From a virus, in the IMG/VR virus record IMGVR_UViG_3300041809_002110, positions 1 to 43,605 of that record: DNA of 43,605 nucleotides; one strand, given 5' to 3'. A program made the position numbers and the translations under genes. The notes under the pieces are model-generated. The model saw nothing but the letters and a program-made list of their open reading frames with translations, did not search any database and was not told where the DNA came from. Of this stretch, positions 23,961-32,843 are shown one piece after another (positions within the stretch are counted from its first letter, which is position 1; each line of letters begins with the position of its first letter).

Positions 23961-24364
23961 GGCGAGTGCAGGCCCTCGGCGATCCGCTCGACGATCCACT
24001 GGACCGCCTCGCTCATCGCGATCACCGGCCGGCCGGATGCCAGCCGGGCCTTGTCGCGCAGCAAAGCCGACCAGACCGCCTTGAACGCCCGCCGGGAGTC
24101 GACGCGGCGGAGCTGCACGTTCAGGTGCAGCTCGGCCGCCACCGTGGCGTTGGGCGGCAGTTGCGCGTCGTAGGGGATCACGATCGTCATCCGGGCGGTG
24201 GGCGAGGGCGCGGGCGGGCGGGCGGGCGTCTCGGCCGCGTCGGTCGCCGCGGCGGCGGCCGGGGCCGCGTCGTCGCCGGTGCCGCTCTCGGCGGCGGGCC
24301 GGGCTGGCAGATCGATCTCGGGGCCGAAATCCTCGGCCGGTTTGCGTTTCGTTTTCGTGCTCAT
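23957..24364 (-). CDS. Hypothetical protein between terminase and portal
   Basis: The product is 135 residues. The first ~60 are basic then Ala/Pro-rich and probably disordered. The rest reads RMTIVIPYDAQLPPNATVAAELHLNVQLRRVDSRRA (beta pair) and a helix (FKAVWSALLRDKARL, EAVQWIVERIAEGL). The IVIPYD and helix pattern suggests a small DNA- or protein-binding fold, but no family is recognised. The ATG at 24364 has GGAG 5 nt upstream, 14 nt after the terminase stop. Confidence 0.65.
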   Translation of the reverse strand: MSTKTKRKPAEDFGPEIDLPARPAAESGTGDDAAPAAAAATDAAETPARPPAPSPTARMTIVIPYDAQLPPNATVAAELHLNVQLRRVDSRRAFKAVWSALLRDKARLASGRPVIAMSEAVQWIVERIAEGLHSP

Positions 24365-24377
24365 ACGATCTCCGGGG

Positions 24378-26489
24378 TTAATGGGGACCTCGCTGCGAGA
24401 CGAGGAAGGGTCGGCCGTCGGGCATCAGCGAACGCGGGCGGGAGGGATCGCCTGCGGCCTGCGGCTGGTGGCGGCTCATAATCGCCGGCACCCGGGCGAC
24501 CCGCACGATCCGCACGCCGCAGAAGTGGCCCGCGGCCACGGCCAGGTAACTGGCGTCGAAGTAGTGGTTCGCGCGGCTCTCCCGCTCCCAGCCGATCGTC
24601 TCGCCGACGCCCTTCTCGAAGCGTTTGACCGGCCGCTCGGCGGCGATGTGCTTGCAGTAGGTCACATGCTCGGTGGTGCTGCCGGCGTAGAGCGTGACGG
24701 CGCCCGCGTTCGGGGCGCCGACCGCATCCAGCGACGGAATCGAGAGCCGCTCCTGGAGTTGGACCTTCCAATAGTCGCTGTTGATCTTGCAGACGTGGCA
24801 GCCGCTGTCCCGCTCCCATTCGAGGTAGTATTGCTCTCCGAGGTATTTGACCGTTTTTTCTTTCTTGTGAGGATGAGAGTAGACCGCGCCATGGAGCTGC
24901 GAGGCGCCAAACCCCAGGCAGGGCCGGTAGCGCTGGCCGTGCAGACCCTGGCTCTCGGAGATGAAATCGTAGACCACGCCTACGCCCGAGGGGCGCCGGC
25001 CCTTTGTCTCGCCCTGGTAGCGGGCGTCGATCCACACCTGGTCGGGCACGCGGGGATCGTGGCCCGGCCAGTTCCAACCGCACTCGACCCGCTCCCGGAA
25101 ATCGCGGAGCGCCACGAGGATGGCCCGCTGTTCGCCCAGGTCGTCGCTGGGGACCTCGATCGTACCGTAATCGACGATATGTCCCCGCCCGTCCGGCAGC
25201 CAGGCCATCGCCACCCAGTACCCGACTCGCTTTCCCAGGTCGAGACCGACCGTGAAATGCACGGCCTCCGGCGGAAACTGGCCCTTGGGCCATTGTCCGA
25301 ACCGCTTGCGGGCGGCGTCGGCGCGGAAGTGCACCAGGTCGAGCTCCGGCGGTTGGTGCGGCACGGCCCAATAAAACTGATCCAGCTCCCGTTGGGCCGA
25401 GTCCTCATCATCGGCCCGCAGGGCCTGCCACTCCTTCCAGCCAATGGCGCCGACGGTCCAGAACAAATTGTTAAAAGCATTCCAGCGAAATCCGAGTGTC
25501 AATGTCTCCGGCGGATCGCCGGTGATGCGGCCCCGGCGGTCGATCGACTGGCCGCGGTGGAGGACCTTCGCCAGGAGGTTCATCACGCGGCGCTCGTCTT
25601 CGCTGATCTCGTGGCCGCACGCGGGGCAACAAAAATGAGATTGGCGGATCGCCGCCAGCTCGGTCTCAGCCTCGCGCCACCCCGCCAGGTGCTCTCGCTC
25701 CGGGCATACAAACTCGCGGCAGTGCGGGCACGGACACATGATCTTGCTGGCCGTCCCCGCAAGGTACTCTCGCCATACGCGGCCCTCGGGCACCGAAACC
25801 GTGCACTCGCCGTAAAACCGCCGCTCGAAAATGTCGTTGCTCGCCAGCCGGGCCTCCATCTGCGATACGGGATCCGCCTCCCGCGACGCCCCCGCCGCCG
25901 TATCGTACTTGTCGAGCTCGGTGGCTACGAGTACTCGGGACGTGTAGCTGCTGCGTTTTTCGTCCCCGCCGCCGGCGCTCATAAACTTGAGTTCCATCCC
26001 GTTCTGAAACTGCACCTTTTCGAGATTCCCGACGCCCTGGCGGCTGCCGGGACCTTTCGACGGCAATAGCGCGCGGTATTTCACGTTGGCGCGGATGGCC
26101 GGAAGAATTTCTTTGGACCACTTGTCGTGCGCGAGGTCCATGGTCGGGATCCCGTTGACCACGTTTTCGCCCTGCTCAAAGAGGTGGTACAGGGTGGGCG
26201 CGACGTAATCGTGAAGCGATTTCCCCGATTGCACGCACCCGGTCACCACGTGCCGCGGCCACCGGTGCGAGTCGATCAGGTCGAAGAGCAGCGCGCCAAA
26301 CGGTTGCGTCTCCGCGCTCCACCGCTGGCCGACGTAACGGCCCTCCGGGATTACCAGCTCCTCCTCGGCCCACTGCCGCAGCGGGCGGATGATCCGCGTG
26401 AGTGCGCCGGCGGTAGCTTGGCGGAAATCGAGCTCAGCGTTTCTTTGGACCGGCGTCACGATCGCCACCAAAAGTAGAAGCCACCTCAC
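24378..26489 (-). CDS. Terminase large subunit, GpA family
   Basis: The product is about 703 residues from GTG 26489. WAEEELVIPEGRYVGQRW near the N-terminus is typical of lambda A-type terminases. Walker A is GCVQSGKS (about 84-91). The Walker B-like strand is SRVLVATELDKYD (about 185-196). A zinc-finger insert has CPCPHC and CCPACGHE, and the nuclease part includes VGLDLGKRVGYW and WIDARYQG. The enzyme cuts and pumps phage DNA into the procapsid. The start is uncertain: GTG at 26489 has GAGGAC upstream and overlaps the small subunit by 56 nt; GTG at 26468 is an alternative. Confidence 0.9.
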   Translation of the reverse strand: MRWLLLLVAIVTPVQRNAELDFRQATAGALTRIIRPLRQWAEEELVIPEGRYVGQRWSAETQPFGALLFDLIDSHRWPRHVVTGCVQSGKSLHDYVAPTLYHLFEQGENVVNGIPTMDLAHDKWSKEILPAIRANVKYRALLPSKGPGSRQGVGNLEKVQFQNGMELKFMSAGGGDEKRSSYTSRVLVATELDKYDTAAGASREADPVSQMEARLASNDIFERRFYGECTVSVPEGRVWREYLAGTASKIMCPCPHCREFVCPEREHLAGWREAETELAAIRQSHFCCPACGHEISEDERRVMNLLAKVLHRGQSIDRRGRITGDPPETLTLGFRWNAFNNLFWTVGAIGWKEWQALRADDEDSAQRELDQFYWAVPHQPPELDLVHFRADAARKRFGQWPKGQFPPEAVHFTVGLDLGKRVGYWVAMAWLPDGRGHIVDYGTIEVPSDDLGEQRAILVALRDFRERVECGWNWPGHDPRVPDQVWIDARYQGETKGRRPSGVGVVYDFISESQGLHGQRYRPCLGFGASQLHGAVYSHPHKKEKTVKYLGEQYYLEWERDSGCHVCKINSDYWKVQLQERLSIPSLDAVGAPNAGAVTLYAGSTTEHVTYCKHIAAERPVKRFEKGVGETIGWERESRANHYFDASYLAVAAGHFCGVRIVRVARVPAIMSRHQPQAAGDPSRPRSLMPDGRPFLVSQRGPH

Positions 26490-26985
26490 GATTGCAGTCC
26501 TCGATCGCGTAGTTGATGATTTTTGCCGCCGGGGGCCCGAATGTTTTCTGGAGCGCGGTGCCGGCCTGCTGCAGCCTCCGCGCCAGGATCGCCCAGCAAA
26601 GCAGCGCCGCCTGGCGGTCGACCAGCTCACTCTCGCGCCGCCGCCGGTCTAACCGTGCGATTCGCGCCTTCTCCCGCTTTAGTCTCCACTCCCAGTCGAT
26701 GGCCGGTGCTTTTTTCCGACTTTCTTTCCACGCTCGAATCGCCGCCACGTCATATCCCGCGCGCCCTTTTTCTGGCGCGCCACGTCTCAGCCACTCCTCG
26801 AGCGTTTTCCGATTGATGCCGAGTGCCGCGCTGGCCGCGACGATCGTGCCCGGCCGTTTTTCTGCCCCCTGGTCGAGTGGTGGAGGGGTCCTTGTTTTCA
26901 CCGTCTGTATAAAAAAGGGCCCCAACAACCGGCGGTTAGCCCGTTCGGCCCGGGTCGGAAAGAACCTAACCCCCCCCCTCGGCAT
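26434..26985 (-). CDS. Terminase small subunit-like protein
   Basis: The product is 183 residues. A helix-turn-helix lies at IVAASAALGINRKTLEEWLRRG (about 46-67). A long basic helix WEWRLKREKARIARLDRRRRESE and helical C-terminus with QAALLCWAILARRL follow. This is the architecture of phage small terminases (DNA-binding HTH plus oligomerising helix), directly upstream of the large subunit. The ATG at 26985 has GGAAGG 3-9 nt upstream and overlaps the fibre gene's end by 20 nt. Confidence 0.75.
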   Translation of the reverse strand: MPRGGVRFFPTRAERANRRLLGPFFIQTVKTRTPPPLDQGAEKRPGTIVAASAALGINRKTLEEWLRRGAPEKGRAGYDVAAIRAWKESRKKAPAIDWEWRLKREKARIARLDRRRRESELVDRQAALLCWAILARRLQQAGTALQKTFGPPAAKIINYAIEDCNREVASTFGGDRDAGPKKR

Positions 26986-29900
26986 ATCCTTCCCACTTTG
27001 CCAAAACGATTACCTCGCCGCTGGATAGGACGGCCTCGGCGACGACGGAGTATTGGCAGCCTGGGGTGAGTTGTGACGTCTGCTCAGAGGTCAGCTCAAA
27101 ACTAACGGCAGAGGCGGTTAACGCCGCACCGGGGGCGACGAAAGTGGGCGACGCGGCTAACTGATCGCCGAGCCGCTCGGTCCAGCGGAGGGCAATGCCG
27201 GCCTCGCTAATGTCGGGCCACCAGGACCGGCCAATGGTGATGGCGTTGTTGGTATTCGTGCCGTAGCTCGTGCCAACGGTAACGTGGAGTTGGCCGCCGA
27301 GGGCAACGGGTGAGACTAGGGATACCTGCGCGGGCACGAATGCGGCGACCATGGAAACGAGGCTGGCGAGCTGGGCGGCCTGGCCGGAGCTGAGGCCGCC
27401 GGAGCTGATCCCCTGGGTGGCCGACAGGAGCGCGCCGGCGCTGTCGGCGACGGTGAAGTCGGCGCTGGTGGCGTCCTGCCAAACAGCGGCGGCGATCGCG
27501 GCGGCATTGGGGGGCACTTGGCCGCTGGCGTAGGCGCCGACGGTCACGTTGCCGGCGGGCTGCCGGCTGCTGACGGCCGCGTCGAGGTTGGCGAGCTTCG
27601 ATTGTTCGGCCGAGGTGAGATAGTCGGTCGGCAGCGCGCCGGCGACGGCCGCGTCGATCGCCATGGTCCACACACTCGGCAGGCTCGGCAGCGTCACCGC
27701 CGAGCCGGCCTGCTGTGTGGCGGCGATTTGGGCGTCGATCGAGCCGGCAGCCGGCGTGGTGCCGCTCGACAGGGCCAGGGCCATCGCATTGCGGACCTGT
27801 TGCGCCGTCAGCCCGCCGCCTAGCGCCGGCAGCGTGAAGTTGGTCGCGCCGACCAGCACCGGCGAACTCGTGGCGTCGGCAATGGTGTTGGTAAGCGTGC
27901 TTAATTGGGTATATCCCGATGAATCAAGCATCCCGGTGGTAGCGTTCTGAAAAACTCCGGAGGCGTAGTTATAGGCGATGAACGGTCGGTTGTTGGTTGC
28001 GTTTAGGTGAATCGGCATGTGCGGTTTCGAGGCATAGCCGTCGCTGTCCAAAAGCGCAGGCCCCGACCAGAGAAAGCCGCTCGCGTCGATAGTGCAGTTG
28101 GCCAAATCTCTCGTCAGACCCTGCGGGTCAACGAGGCAAACCACATTCCGCCTCCATACCGTGTAGGCCAGCAGCACGCTCCCGGCATTGGTCCACAGGA
28201 ACGGGTATTCGATGCGACCGAATTCGCTGGATTGGCCGACTAAAGGCGATTCGGGTGCAAGCTGAAATTGTGCCGTAGCGATCGTGCTGCCGCTTTGGGC
28301 CTGCGTTGATTTCCAGAGCGAGAACCCGGCCCGCCCGTTGGCCTGCTCGATCGTAGTGACAATGTAGACGTATCCCTCGTTCACGGCACAGGCGGAAGGC
28401 GCGGCATTGGCGAGAATTAGTGGCTGACCGCTCAGACCATTGAACGTGTTTTGCGACCAGTCTGCCGCAGTCAACGGGCTAGCATTAGAGCCGTAAGCCA
28501 AGGTTACAAAGTTGCCCTGATGGCCCACAATAATCGGCGTCCCATCCGATAGGACGGCCAGATATGGCTCTGTTGTCGAGAAGGCAAGCGACACGTAAGA
28601 CCACTCGCTTGACACGGCTGCGCCGGACGAAATTGACGGCAAACAGCTTGAGGTCGATGGATTGCAGGCCACCAGATCGAGCGAAGCGCCCGCTCCAGCG
28701 TAGAGGGCAAACAACCACAACCCATTGGGATACGACGAACCGAGCGCCGCCGAGGCTGGCAGATAAATGCCCGAAAACGGCACGCCAGAATAGGAGACCG
28801 CGAAGTGACCGCCGATGAAACTCAGGTCAACCGCCCCGCCGCCGGCAGCCCCGGTCGTCGTCCAGGTTGGCGTGGTTTGGTTTGCGTTGCTGCTGACCTT
28901 GAAAACCAACTGGCTGCCGCCCGTCGAACTGTTGACCCGATCCACGACCCCCAACACAACAGCATTGCTGCCCGCGATTGCCAAGGCCGCGTTCCATACG
29001 TTCGGGCACATGCTGAGGTAAGTGAACGTGCTATTGTTCACCGACACAGCGCCGCCGGTAGTGTCTGCAAGCCAACCAGCGGGCACGCCGAGTTCGTAGG
29101 CATTTGTTGCCGGGTCCTCGGCAATGCTGATCGTCCAGCTTGAATCGGGATGGCCGGAAGTAAAACCACCGTTTATCCACGAACCTACGCCGCTGCTGTT
29201 GGATAGAATGGCGGATAGAAGAGTAACCTCGTAGGTTGGCGTTGTTGCTCCAACCGAGAGCGTGGCGGTACTTGGACCATTGCTATCGTTCACCGTCAGC
29301 GTGCGGCTTCCATCGGAGTTGGTGACGATGCTGACGCTCGCACCGCTGTAGTTCGACTTGAGCCCGATCATGTTGTAGGCAAAGTCGCCCTGCCCGAAAA
29401 TCTCCGTTGGCGTTCCCCACGCCGTTCCAGCAGCGTTGCTCGCCTTGGCAAGCATCATGTCTACTTTGATCGTCTCGCTAATCCCACGAGAAAACATGAC
29501 TTGTGGCAGACCATCCGACGCTACACCGATACCCGTGACGAGCGATCCACCTTTAATCGAATTACTCGCCCAGTCGGCTGGCGGCAAGACCGCATTGGCG
29601 TCGGCGAGCACGGAATACACCGGCTTGTTCCGCGAGATCACGGCCGGATCGAGTGGCTCTTGTCCAGCCCCCTCGGTGCCTGCGGTCCCGAAGCGGATTA
29701 AGTTAAGCTGCACCTGCTGGGCTGCTGCCGCAGAAGTATACAGCAGCATTACCGGGTATAGCACCGTTTCATTGGCGTAGGCTTGCGACGCGGAAGCGAG
29801 CATCTCCCAATCTGGCGAATCAGAGTTGCCCAACGCCACGCCACGCCCCCAAAGTTCAACGATATAGAGGTTGGTCGTTGAAGTTGGCCGGAAAACTAGT

Positions 29901-30538
29901 TTGTATTCGAGCTTTCCGCCATAAGCATCTGGGCTACCCACGGAGAACGCTGTGCCCCCGAGTAGGTTCAATTGCGCGTCCAACATGCCAGAACTGCCCG
30001 TGCTGGGCAGCAAGCTGACATAGGTTGCCGTCGATGATCCATCAATAGCAGGACCAGCACAATGAGCAGAGTTTGAATCAACTCCCAGAAACAACTCGAA
30101 CGGTAGTTCCGATGGAATATGCGATCCAAGCGACACGGAGAAGTCGAAAACCGTCGGCGCGCCCGGACCCGAGCCGGTCGGAACAAGAGCGAGACCAAAC
30201 GGGGTCGTGCTGCTGCTTCCGGTTGTCGCAAAAACCGTCATGCGCTCGTACTCTCTACCGCCCGAATTAGGCAGCAGCACCGAGAGGGCGTTGTTGACCT
30301 GCGAGAGCGTAAAGGTGTTGCCCCACACCGTCAGCGAATAGGAAGCGATGCCGTGTGTGGTGCCTGTTGGATCGCAGTCGGCTGGCGCCGCCGCAGTAGA
30401 ATTGGAAACGAGCGTCGGCAGCGTGGTGGCCAAAAATCGGTGCCAGAAGGCGAGCGTGTCAGGGGAACCGGCACCCACGTGGCCGCGCCGGCGTCGGGGC
30501 AGGGCGAGGCGGCGATCAGGCAAGGCAAGCGTGGTCAT
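26966..30538 (-). CDS. Giant fibre or receptor-binding protein, propeller-like
   Basis: The product is 1190 residues. The middle (about 300-850) alternates short beta strands and Ser/Asn/Thr loops with sialidase/BNR-like wording (GVASDGLPQVMFSR, LAVLSDGTPIIVGHQGNF, FIAYNYASGVF), suggesting a beta-propeller. The last ~250 residues are a different, Ala-rich module (VWQDATSADFTVADSAGAL) of a kind seen in phage tail proteins. DNA of the N-terminal two thirds is visibly less GC-rich than the C-terminal third and the flanks, pointing to a mosaic. It precedes the terminase genes and has no signal peptide. An attachment role is inference. Confidence 0.55.
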   Translation of the reverse strand: MTTLALPDRRLALPRRRRGHVGAGSPDTLAFWHRFLATTLPTLVSNSTAAAPADCDPTGTTHGIASYSLTVWGNTFTLSQVNNALSVLLPNSGGREYERMTVFATTGSSSTTPFGLALVPTGSGPGAPTVFDFSVSLGSHIPSELPFELFLGVDSNSAHCAGPAIDGSSTATYVSLLPSTGSSGMLDAQLNLLGGTAFSVGSPDAYGGKLEYKLVFRPTSTTNLYIVELWGRGVALGNSDSPDWEMLASASQAYANETVLYPVMLLYTSAAAAQQVQLNLIRFGTAGTEGAGQEPLDPAVISRNKPVYSVLADANAVLPPADWASNSIKGGSLVTGIGVASDGLPQVMFSRGISETIKVDMMLAKASNAAGTAWGTPTEIFGQGDFAYNMIGLKSNYSGASVSIVTNSDGSRTLTVNDSNGPSTATLSVGATTPTYEVTLLSAILSNSSGVGSWINGGFTSGHPDSSWTISIAEDPATNAYELGVPAGWLADTTGGAVSVNNSTFTYLSMCPNVWNAALAIAGSNAVVLGVVDRVNSSTGGSQLVFKVSSNANQTTPTWTTTGAAGGGAVDLSFIGGHFAVSYSGVPFSGIYLPASAALGSSYPNGLWLFALYAGAGASLDLVACNPSTSSCLPSISSGAAVSSEWSYVSLAFSTTEPYLAVLSDGTPIIVGHQGNFVTLAYGSNASPLTAADWSQNTFNGLSGQPLILANAAPSACAVNEGYVYIVTTIEQANGRAGFSLWKSTQAQSGSTIATAQFQLAPESPLVGQSSEFGRIEYPFLWTNAGSVLLAYTVWRRNVVCLVDPQGLTRDLANCTIDASGFLWSGPALLDSDGYASKPHMPIHLNATNNRPFIAYNYASGVFQNATTGMLDSSGYTQLSTLTNTIADATSSPVLVGATNFTLPALGGGLTAQQVRNAMALALSSGTTPAAGSIDAQIAATQQAGSAVTLPSLPSVWTMAIDAAVAGALPTDYLTSAEQSKLANLDAAVSSRQPAGNVTVGAYASGQVPPNAAAIAAAVWQDATSADFTVADSAGALLSATQGISSGGLSSGQAAQLASLVSMVAAFVPAQVSLVSPVALGGQLHVTVGTSYGTNTNNAITIGRSWWPDISEAGIALRWTERLGDQLAASPTFVAPGAALTASAVSFELTSEQTSQLTPGCQYSVVAEAVLSSGEVIVLAKWEGYAEGGG

Positions 30539-30542
30539 GGCG

Positions 30543-30746
30543 TCACCAATTCCTGGCTAGTTGGTCCTCAAACTGTTCGGCGGTGGCACGCGAAAAATCG
30601 CGGTGGCACTGGGGACAGGCGGTAATCCGCTCTCCGGCGAGATTCTCGAAGCGGATGTGCCGCACGGGCGGCTTGCCGCAGGGCAGCGACACCGCGGCGA
30701 TCATCGCCGCATGACACGTCGGGCAGTAAAAGGTGGTTCGGGTCAT
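30543..30746 (-). CDS. Small zinc-ribbon protein
   Basis: The product is 67 residues with CPTCH (residues 8-12) and CPQCH (about 46-50), two CxxCH knuckles. One more Cys lies at about residue 24. The protein probably binds one zinc. No function can be given. The start at 30746 abuts repeat element 7 and the stop is 4 nt before the fibre gene's start, so it leads that gene in the same transcript. Confidence 0.65.
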   Translation of the reverse strand: MTRTTFYCPTCHAAMIAAVSLPCGKPPVRHIRFENLAGERITACPQCHRDFSRATAEQFEDQLARNW

Positions 30747-30850
30747 GGCGGAGAGGGAATAGGTGATAGGCAATAGGTCATAGGCCGCTGGTTCGGCCTC
30801 CGCGGCTCTCCTATCGCCTATCGCCTATTGCCTCTCTCCTGTGGCCAATT
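30747..30850. repeat. Heptad-arm element 7
   Basis: Left arm of GAATAGG, TGATAGG, CAATAGG and TCATAGG units, core AGGCCGCTGGTTCGGCCTCC through GGCTCTCCTAT, right arm of CGCCTAT and TGCCTCT units. It abuts the start at 30746 and runs into the last codons of the gene ending at 30811, whose C-terminus (RREAIGDRR) is repeat-encoded. Confidence 0.9.
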
Positions 30851-31029
30851 GCCTCTCCTCTCAGCTTCTTGCTCAGCGTGGCCGCGTCGAACCAATCGAA
30901 ACTCAGCTCGGGATTCGATGCGAACCGCCCGAGCGTCCGGAGCAGCTCCGCGCGGCTCGCGTCGTCGTAAAAAAAGACGTACCGCTCGGCCCCCTTCGCC
31001 AGCACCAGGATGTTCGTGTCGTCGGGCAT
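30811..31029 (-). CDS. Hypothetical protein with repeat-encoded C-terminus
   Basis: The product is 72 residues. The first ~55 form a compact sequence (NILVLAKGAERYVFFYDDA, LLRTLGRFASNPELSF). The last ~16 (RGEAIGHRREAIGDRR) are translated from heptad units of element 7, twice giving the word REAIG-x-R. Probably the ancestral stop was lost or replaced when the element arrived. No family is recognised. The start is in a weak context next to element 8. Confidence 0.55.
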   Translation of the reverse strand: MPDDTNILVLAKGAERYVFFYDDASRAELLRTLGRFASNPELSFDWFDAATLSKKLRGEAIGHRREAIGDRR

Positions 31030-31136
31030 GGTGGGGGCAGAGGCAATAGGTCATAGGTAATAGGTTATAGGTCGGAGGCGGCTGGTTCGCGCCGCGCGGC
31101 GCTCCTATCGCCTATTGCCTATCACCTATTGCCTCT
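31030..31136. repeat. Heptad-arm element 8
   Basis: CAATAGG, TCATAGG, TAATAGG and TTATAGG units, core AGGCGGCTGGTTCGCGCCGC, right arm of CGCCTAT and TGCCTAT units. It fills the space between a start codon (31029) and the upstream stop (31137). Confidence 0.9.
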
Positions 31137-31538
31137 TTACCGCGGTTGCAGCGGCCTTCCGCCGCCGCACTGCATGACCATTTTCTCGTTGAGGTCGGCC
31201 ATCCGGGTGGCGGCCGTGCTGAAGGCGGTGACGGTTTCCTGGTGGGCGGCCATCAGCTTATCGAGCCGGACCTCGCTGGCCTGGGCCATCGCCGCCCGCT
31301 CGTCGCGGGCCGCCTTCTGCTCCCGCGGGTCGGCCACGGTGAGCCGGTAGTACAGGTAAAACCCCAGCACGCCCAAGGCCCCGCCCGACTTGATGAGCGT
31401 GTCGATCCAGTCGCCCACGCCGCCCGGTGCGGCCTGCGCAATGAGCGTGCCGCTGTGGCTGGAAGGCGCCAACAGCGCGCCGGCGGCGACGGCCAAGAGG
31501 ACCCCGGGGGTCACCAGTTTCAGTGCGGTGGCGAACAT
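31137..31538 (-). CDS. Holin-like membrane protein
   Basis: The product is 133 residues. Hydrophobic N-terminus (LVTPGVLLAVAAGALLAP, signal or first helix), a loop, a second helix (GALGVLGFYLYYRLTV, about 52-67), then a charged coiled coil (DPREQKAARDERAAMAQA...) to the end. One membrane helix followed by a cytoplasmic charged coil is the layout of BhlA/UviB-type holins. It lies beside a hydrolase gene and a secreted protease gene. Holin function is inference. The start at 31538 abuts repeat element 9, with no Shine-Dalgarno. Confidence 0.5.
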   Translation of the reverse strand: MFATALKLVTPGVLLAVAAGALLAPSSHSGTLIAQAAPGGVGDWIDTLIKSGGALGVLGFYLYYRLTVADPREQKAARDERAAMAQASEVRLDKLMAAHQETVTAFSTAATRMADLNEKMVMQCGGGRPLQPR

Positions 31539-31660
31539 GGGAGTGGTTAGTGGCGAGTGGTTAGTGGCGAGAAGGGGAGAGGCAATAGGCAATAGGTCAT
31601 AGGCCGCTGGTTCGGCCTCGGAGGCTCTCCTATCGCCTATTGCCTATTGCCCCTTTTTCA
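31539..31660. repeat. Heptad-arm element 9
   Basis: TTAGTGG and CGAGTGG units next to the start codon at 31538, then CAATAGG and TCATAGG units, core AGGCCGCTGGTTCGGCCTCG with GGCTCTCCTAT, right arm of CGCCTAT and TGCCTAT units. Confidence 0.9.
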
Positions 31661-31713
31661 ACAGCCGCGGGGGGCGGAATTCTCCAGCCCGCGCGGCATC
31701 ACGGATGGAGGTC

Positions 31714-32451
31714 TCACAAAATCCACTGGCCGGTCAGCGGGTTGTACCACATGTACGTGCCGGTGGCCGGGTTTAAGAGGTACTCGAACCCGCCGTAACC
31801 GCCCCATCCGCCACCCCAGGGGTGCGGACCGGGATACGGGTGCGGGCCGGGGTGCGGACCCGCCTCGACGTCGTCTTCATCGCCGTAGTCCTCGCCATAG
31901 CCGTAGTCGTAGGGCGAAACGGCATGGCGGAAAAAGTGGTGATGGAACGGGTGCGGAAAGGCCGCCGCGTGCGGCGCCGGGGCCGGCGTAGGATACGGCG
32001 GATAATACGGCGGATAAGGCTGCGGCTGTGGGAAGGGGTTGATGAAGGGGAAGGGGAACGGGAAATGAAACCCGCCAAAGCCTCCCTTTGCACCTTTCTT
32101 GGCCACGAGCCCCTTGAGCGCGCCGCTTAAAAGCCGGTACTTCGTCACGTCGCTGGTCTGGAGCGCGTCGACGTCGGTCACCAGTTGCGTGACGGCCGTG
32201 GTGACGGCCGCGGCCGTGCCCTGCTGGGCCGTGGTGTCGGTCGCAAGCTGGGTGTTGGCGGCCGTGACGGCCGCCTGGTCGGTGGCGACCTGGGCCTGGG
32301 CGGCCTGGTCGGCAGTGACGGCCGCGGTGAGCGCGGTCACGTCGTTTTGGACTTGCTGCAACTGGGCCGGCGTCGGGTCTTGGCCGAAGGCGGAAACGCA
32401 CAGCAGCAGCACGCACGCGATGGCCCCAAGGGCCGTTTTCGCACAAAGCAT
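31714..32451 (-). CDS. Secreted His/Pro-rich surface protein
   Basis: The product is 245 residues. Signal peptide MLCAKTALGAIACVLLLCVSAFG, then a helical Ala/Thr/Gln-rich coil (about 28-105), then low-complexity Pro/Phe/His/Tyr segments (FPFPFPFINPFPQPQPYPP, FHHHFFRH) and an acidic stretch. It ends YLLNPATGTYMWYNPLTGQW, a short aromatic repeat. No enzyme motif was seen. Its role may be lysis accessory, spanin-like linker or lysogenic conversion of the host envelope. The ATG at 32451 has AGGAG about 8 nt upstream. Confidence 0.65.
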   Translation of the reverse strand: MLCAKTALGAIACVLLLCVSAFGQDPTPAQLQQVQNDVTALTAAVTADQAAQAQVATDQAAVTAANTQLATDTTAQQGTAAAVTTAVTQLVTDVDALQTSDVTKYRLLSGALKGLVAKKGAKGGFGGFHFPFPFPFINPFPQPQPYPPYYPPYPTPAPAPHAAAFPHPFHHHFFRHAVSPYDYGYGEDYGDEDDVEAGPHPGPHPYPGPHPWGGGWGGYGGFEYLLNPATGTYMWYNPLTGQWIL

Positions 32452-32498
32452 AGCACAGTCTCCTAGAGAAAAAAGGATGGTTTCTTACGAAGTTGGAA

Positions 32499-32533
32499 AG
32501 AGGGATTAGGGATTAGGGATTAGGGATTGGATT
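32499..32533. repeat. GATTAGG heptad run
   Basis: At least four GATTAGG units in tandem, upstream of the secreted protein gene on the minus strand. Similar runs lie at 12253-12280 and 39090-39112. The following GTGCG hairpin copy is at 32566-32595. Confidence 0.9.
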
Positions 32534-32565
32534 GGCGGGTTGGGTCTTTTGGTGCTGCGGGCTCC

Positions 32566-32595
32566 GTAGGGTGCGTGAAACGCACCGTTGCCCGC
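32566..32595. repeat. GTGCG hairpin repeat, inverted copy
   Basis: It reads GTAGGGTGCGTGAAACGCACC, the reverse of the copies at 12368 and 33582, and ends at the stop codon of the gene at 32595. The GGTGCGT/ACGCACC arms pair around a short loop. Confidence 0.8.
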
Positions 32596-32843
32596 TAATC
32601 GGCGTCGGTGATGTCGAGATAATAGCTCTTGCCAAGCTCAAATACGTCAGCGCGGATCGTGCTCACGTGCAGCATGCCTCCGGGAGTGGACTCAAAAAAC
32701 GCCTTGTTTTCGGGTCCGTCCTCGGCGCCCACGGCAAACAGCTCAGCGTCGTTGACTTCTTTCACCTCGCTCCGGCCGTCCTTGTATACGGACTGTTTTC
32801 TCCGGGTGATGGACAGGCACTTGAACTTGCAACGCGTCTTCAT
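32595..32843 (-). CDS. Small hypothetical protein
   Basis: The product is 82 residues, basic N-terminus (MKTRCKFKCLSITRRK) and beta-rich remainder (GGMLHVSTIRADVFELGKSYYLDITD). The FELGKSYYLDI ending recalls the FEVGKSYLIRT start of the 116-439 protein, a weak similarity. The start at 32843 overlaps the preceding stop as ATGA and has GGAGG 5 nt upstream, so it is translated with the hydrolase. Confidence 0.65.
   Translation of the reverse strand: MKTRCKFKCLSITRRKQSVYKDGRSEVKEVNDAELFAVGAEDGPENKAFFESTPGGMLHVSTIRADVFELGKSYYLDITDAD

Noticed and set aside
26434-26630. Large terminase starting at 26630
   Set aside because: That extension is basic, low-complexity and overlaps almost 200 nt of the small subunit; the recognisable protein begins after 26489.
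30747-31136. CRISPR array from the regularly repeated units
   Set aside because: Units are 7 nt and contiguous without spacers; arms are inverted, not direct, and no cas genes are present.
32499-32533. Telomere-like TTAGGG repeats
   Set aside because: The true unit is 7 nt (GATTAGG), interspersed in intergenic DNA, and belongs to the heptad family.
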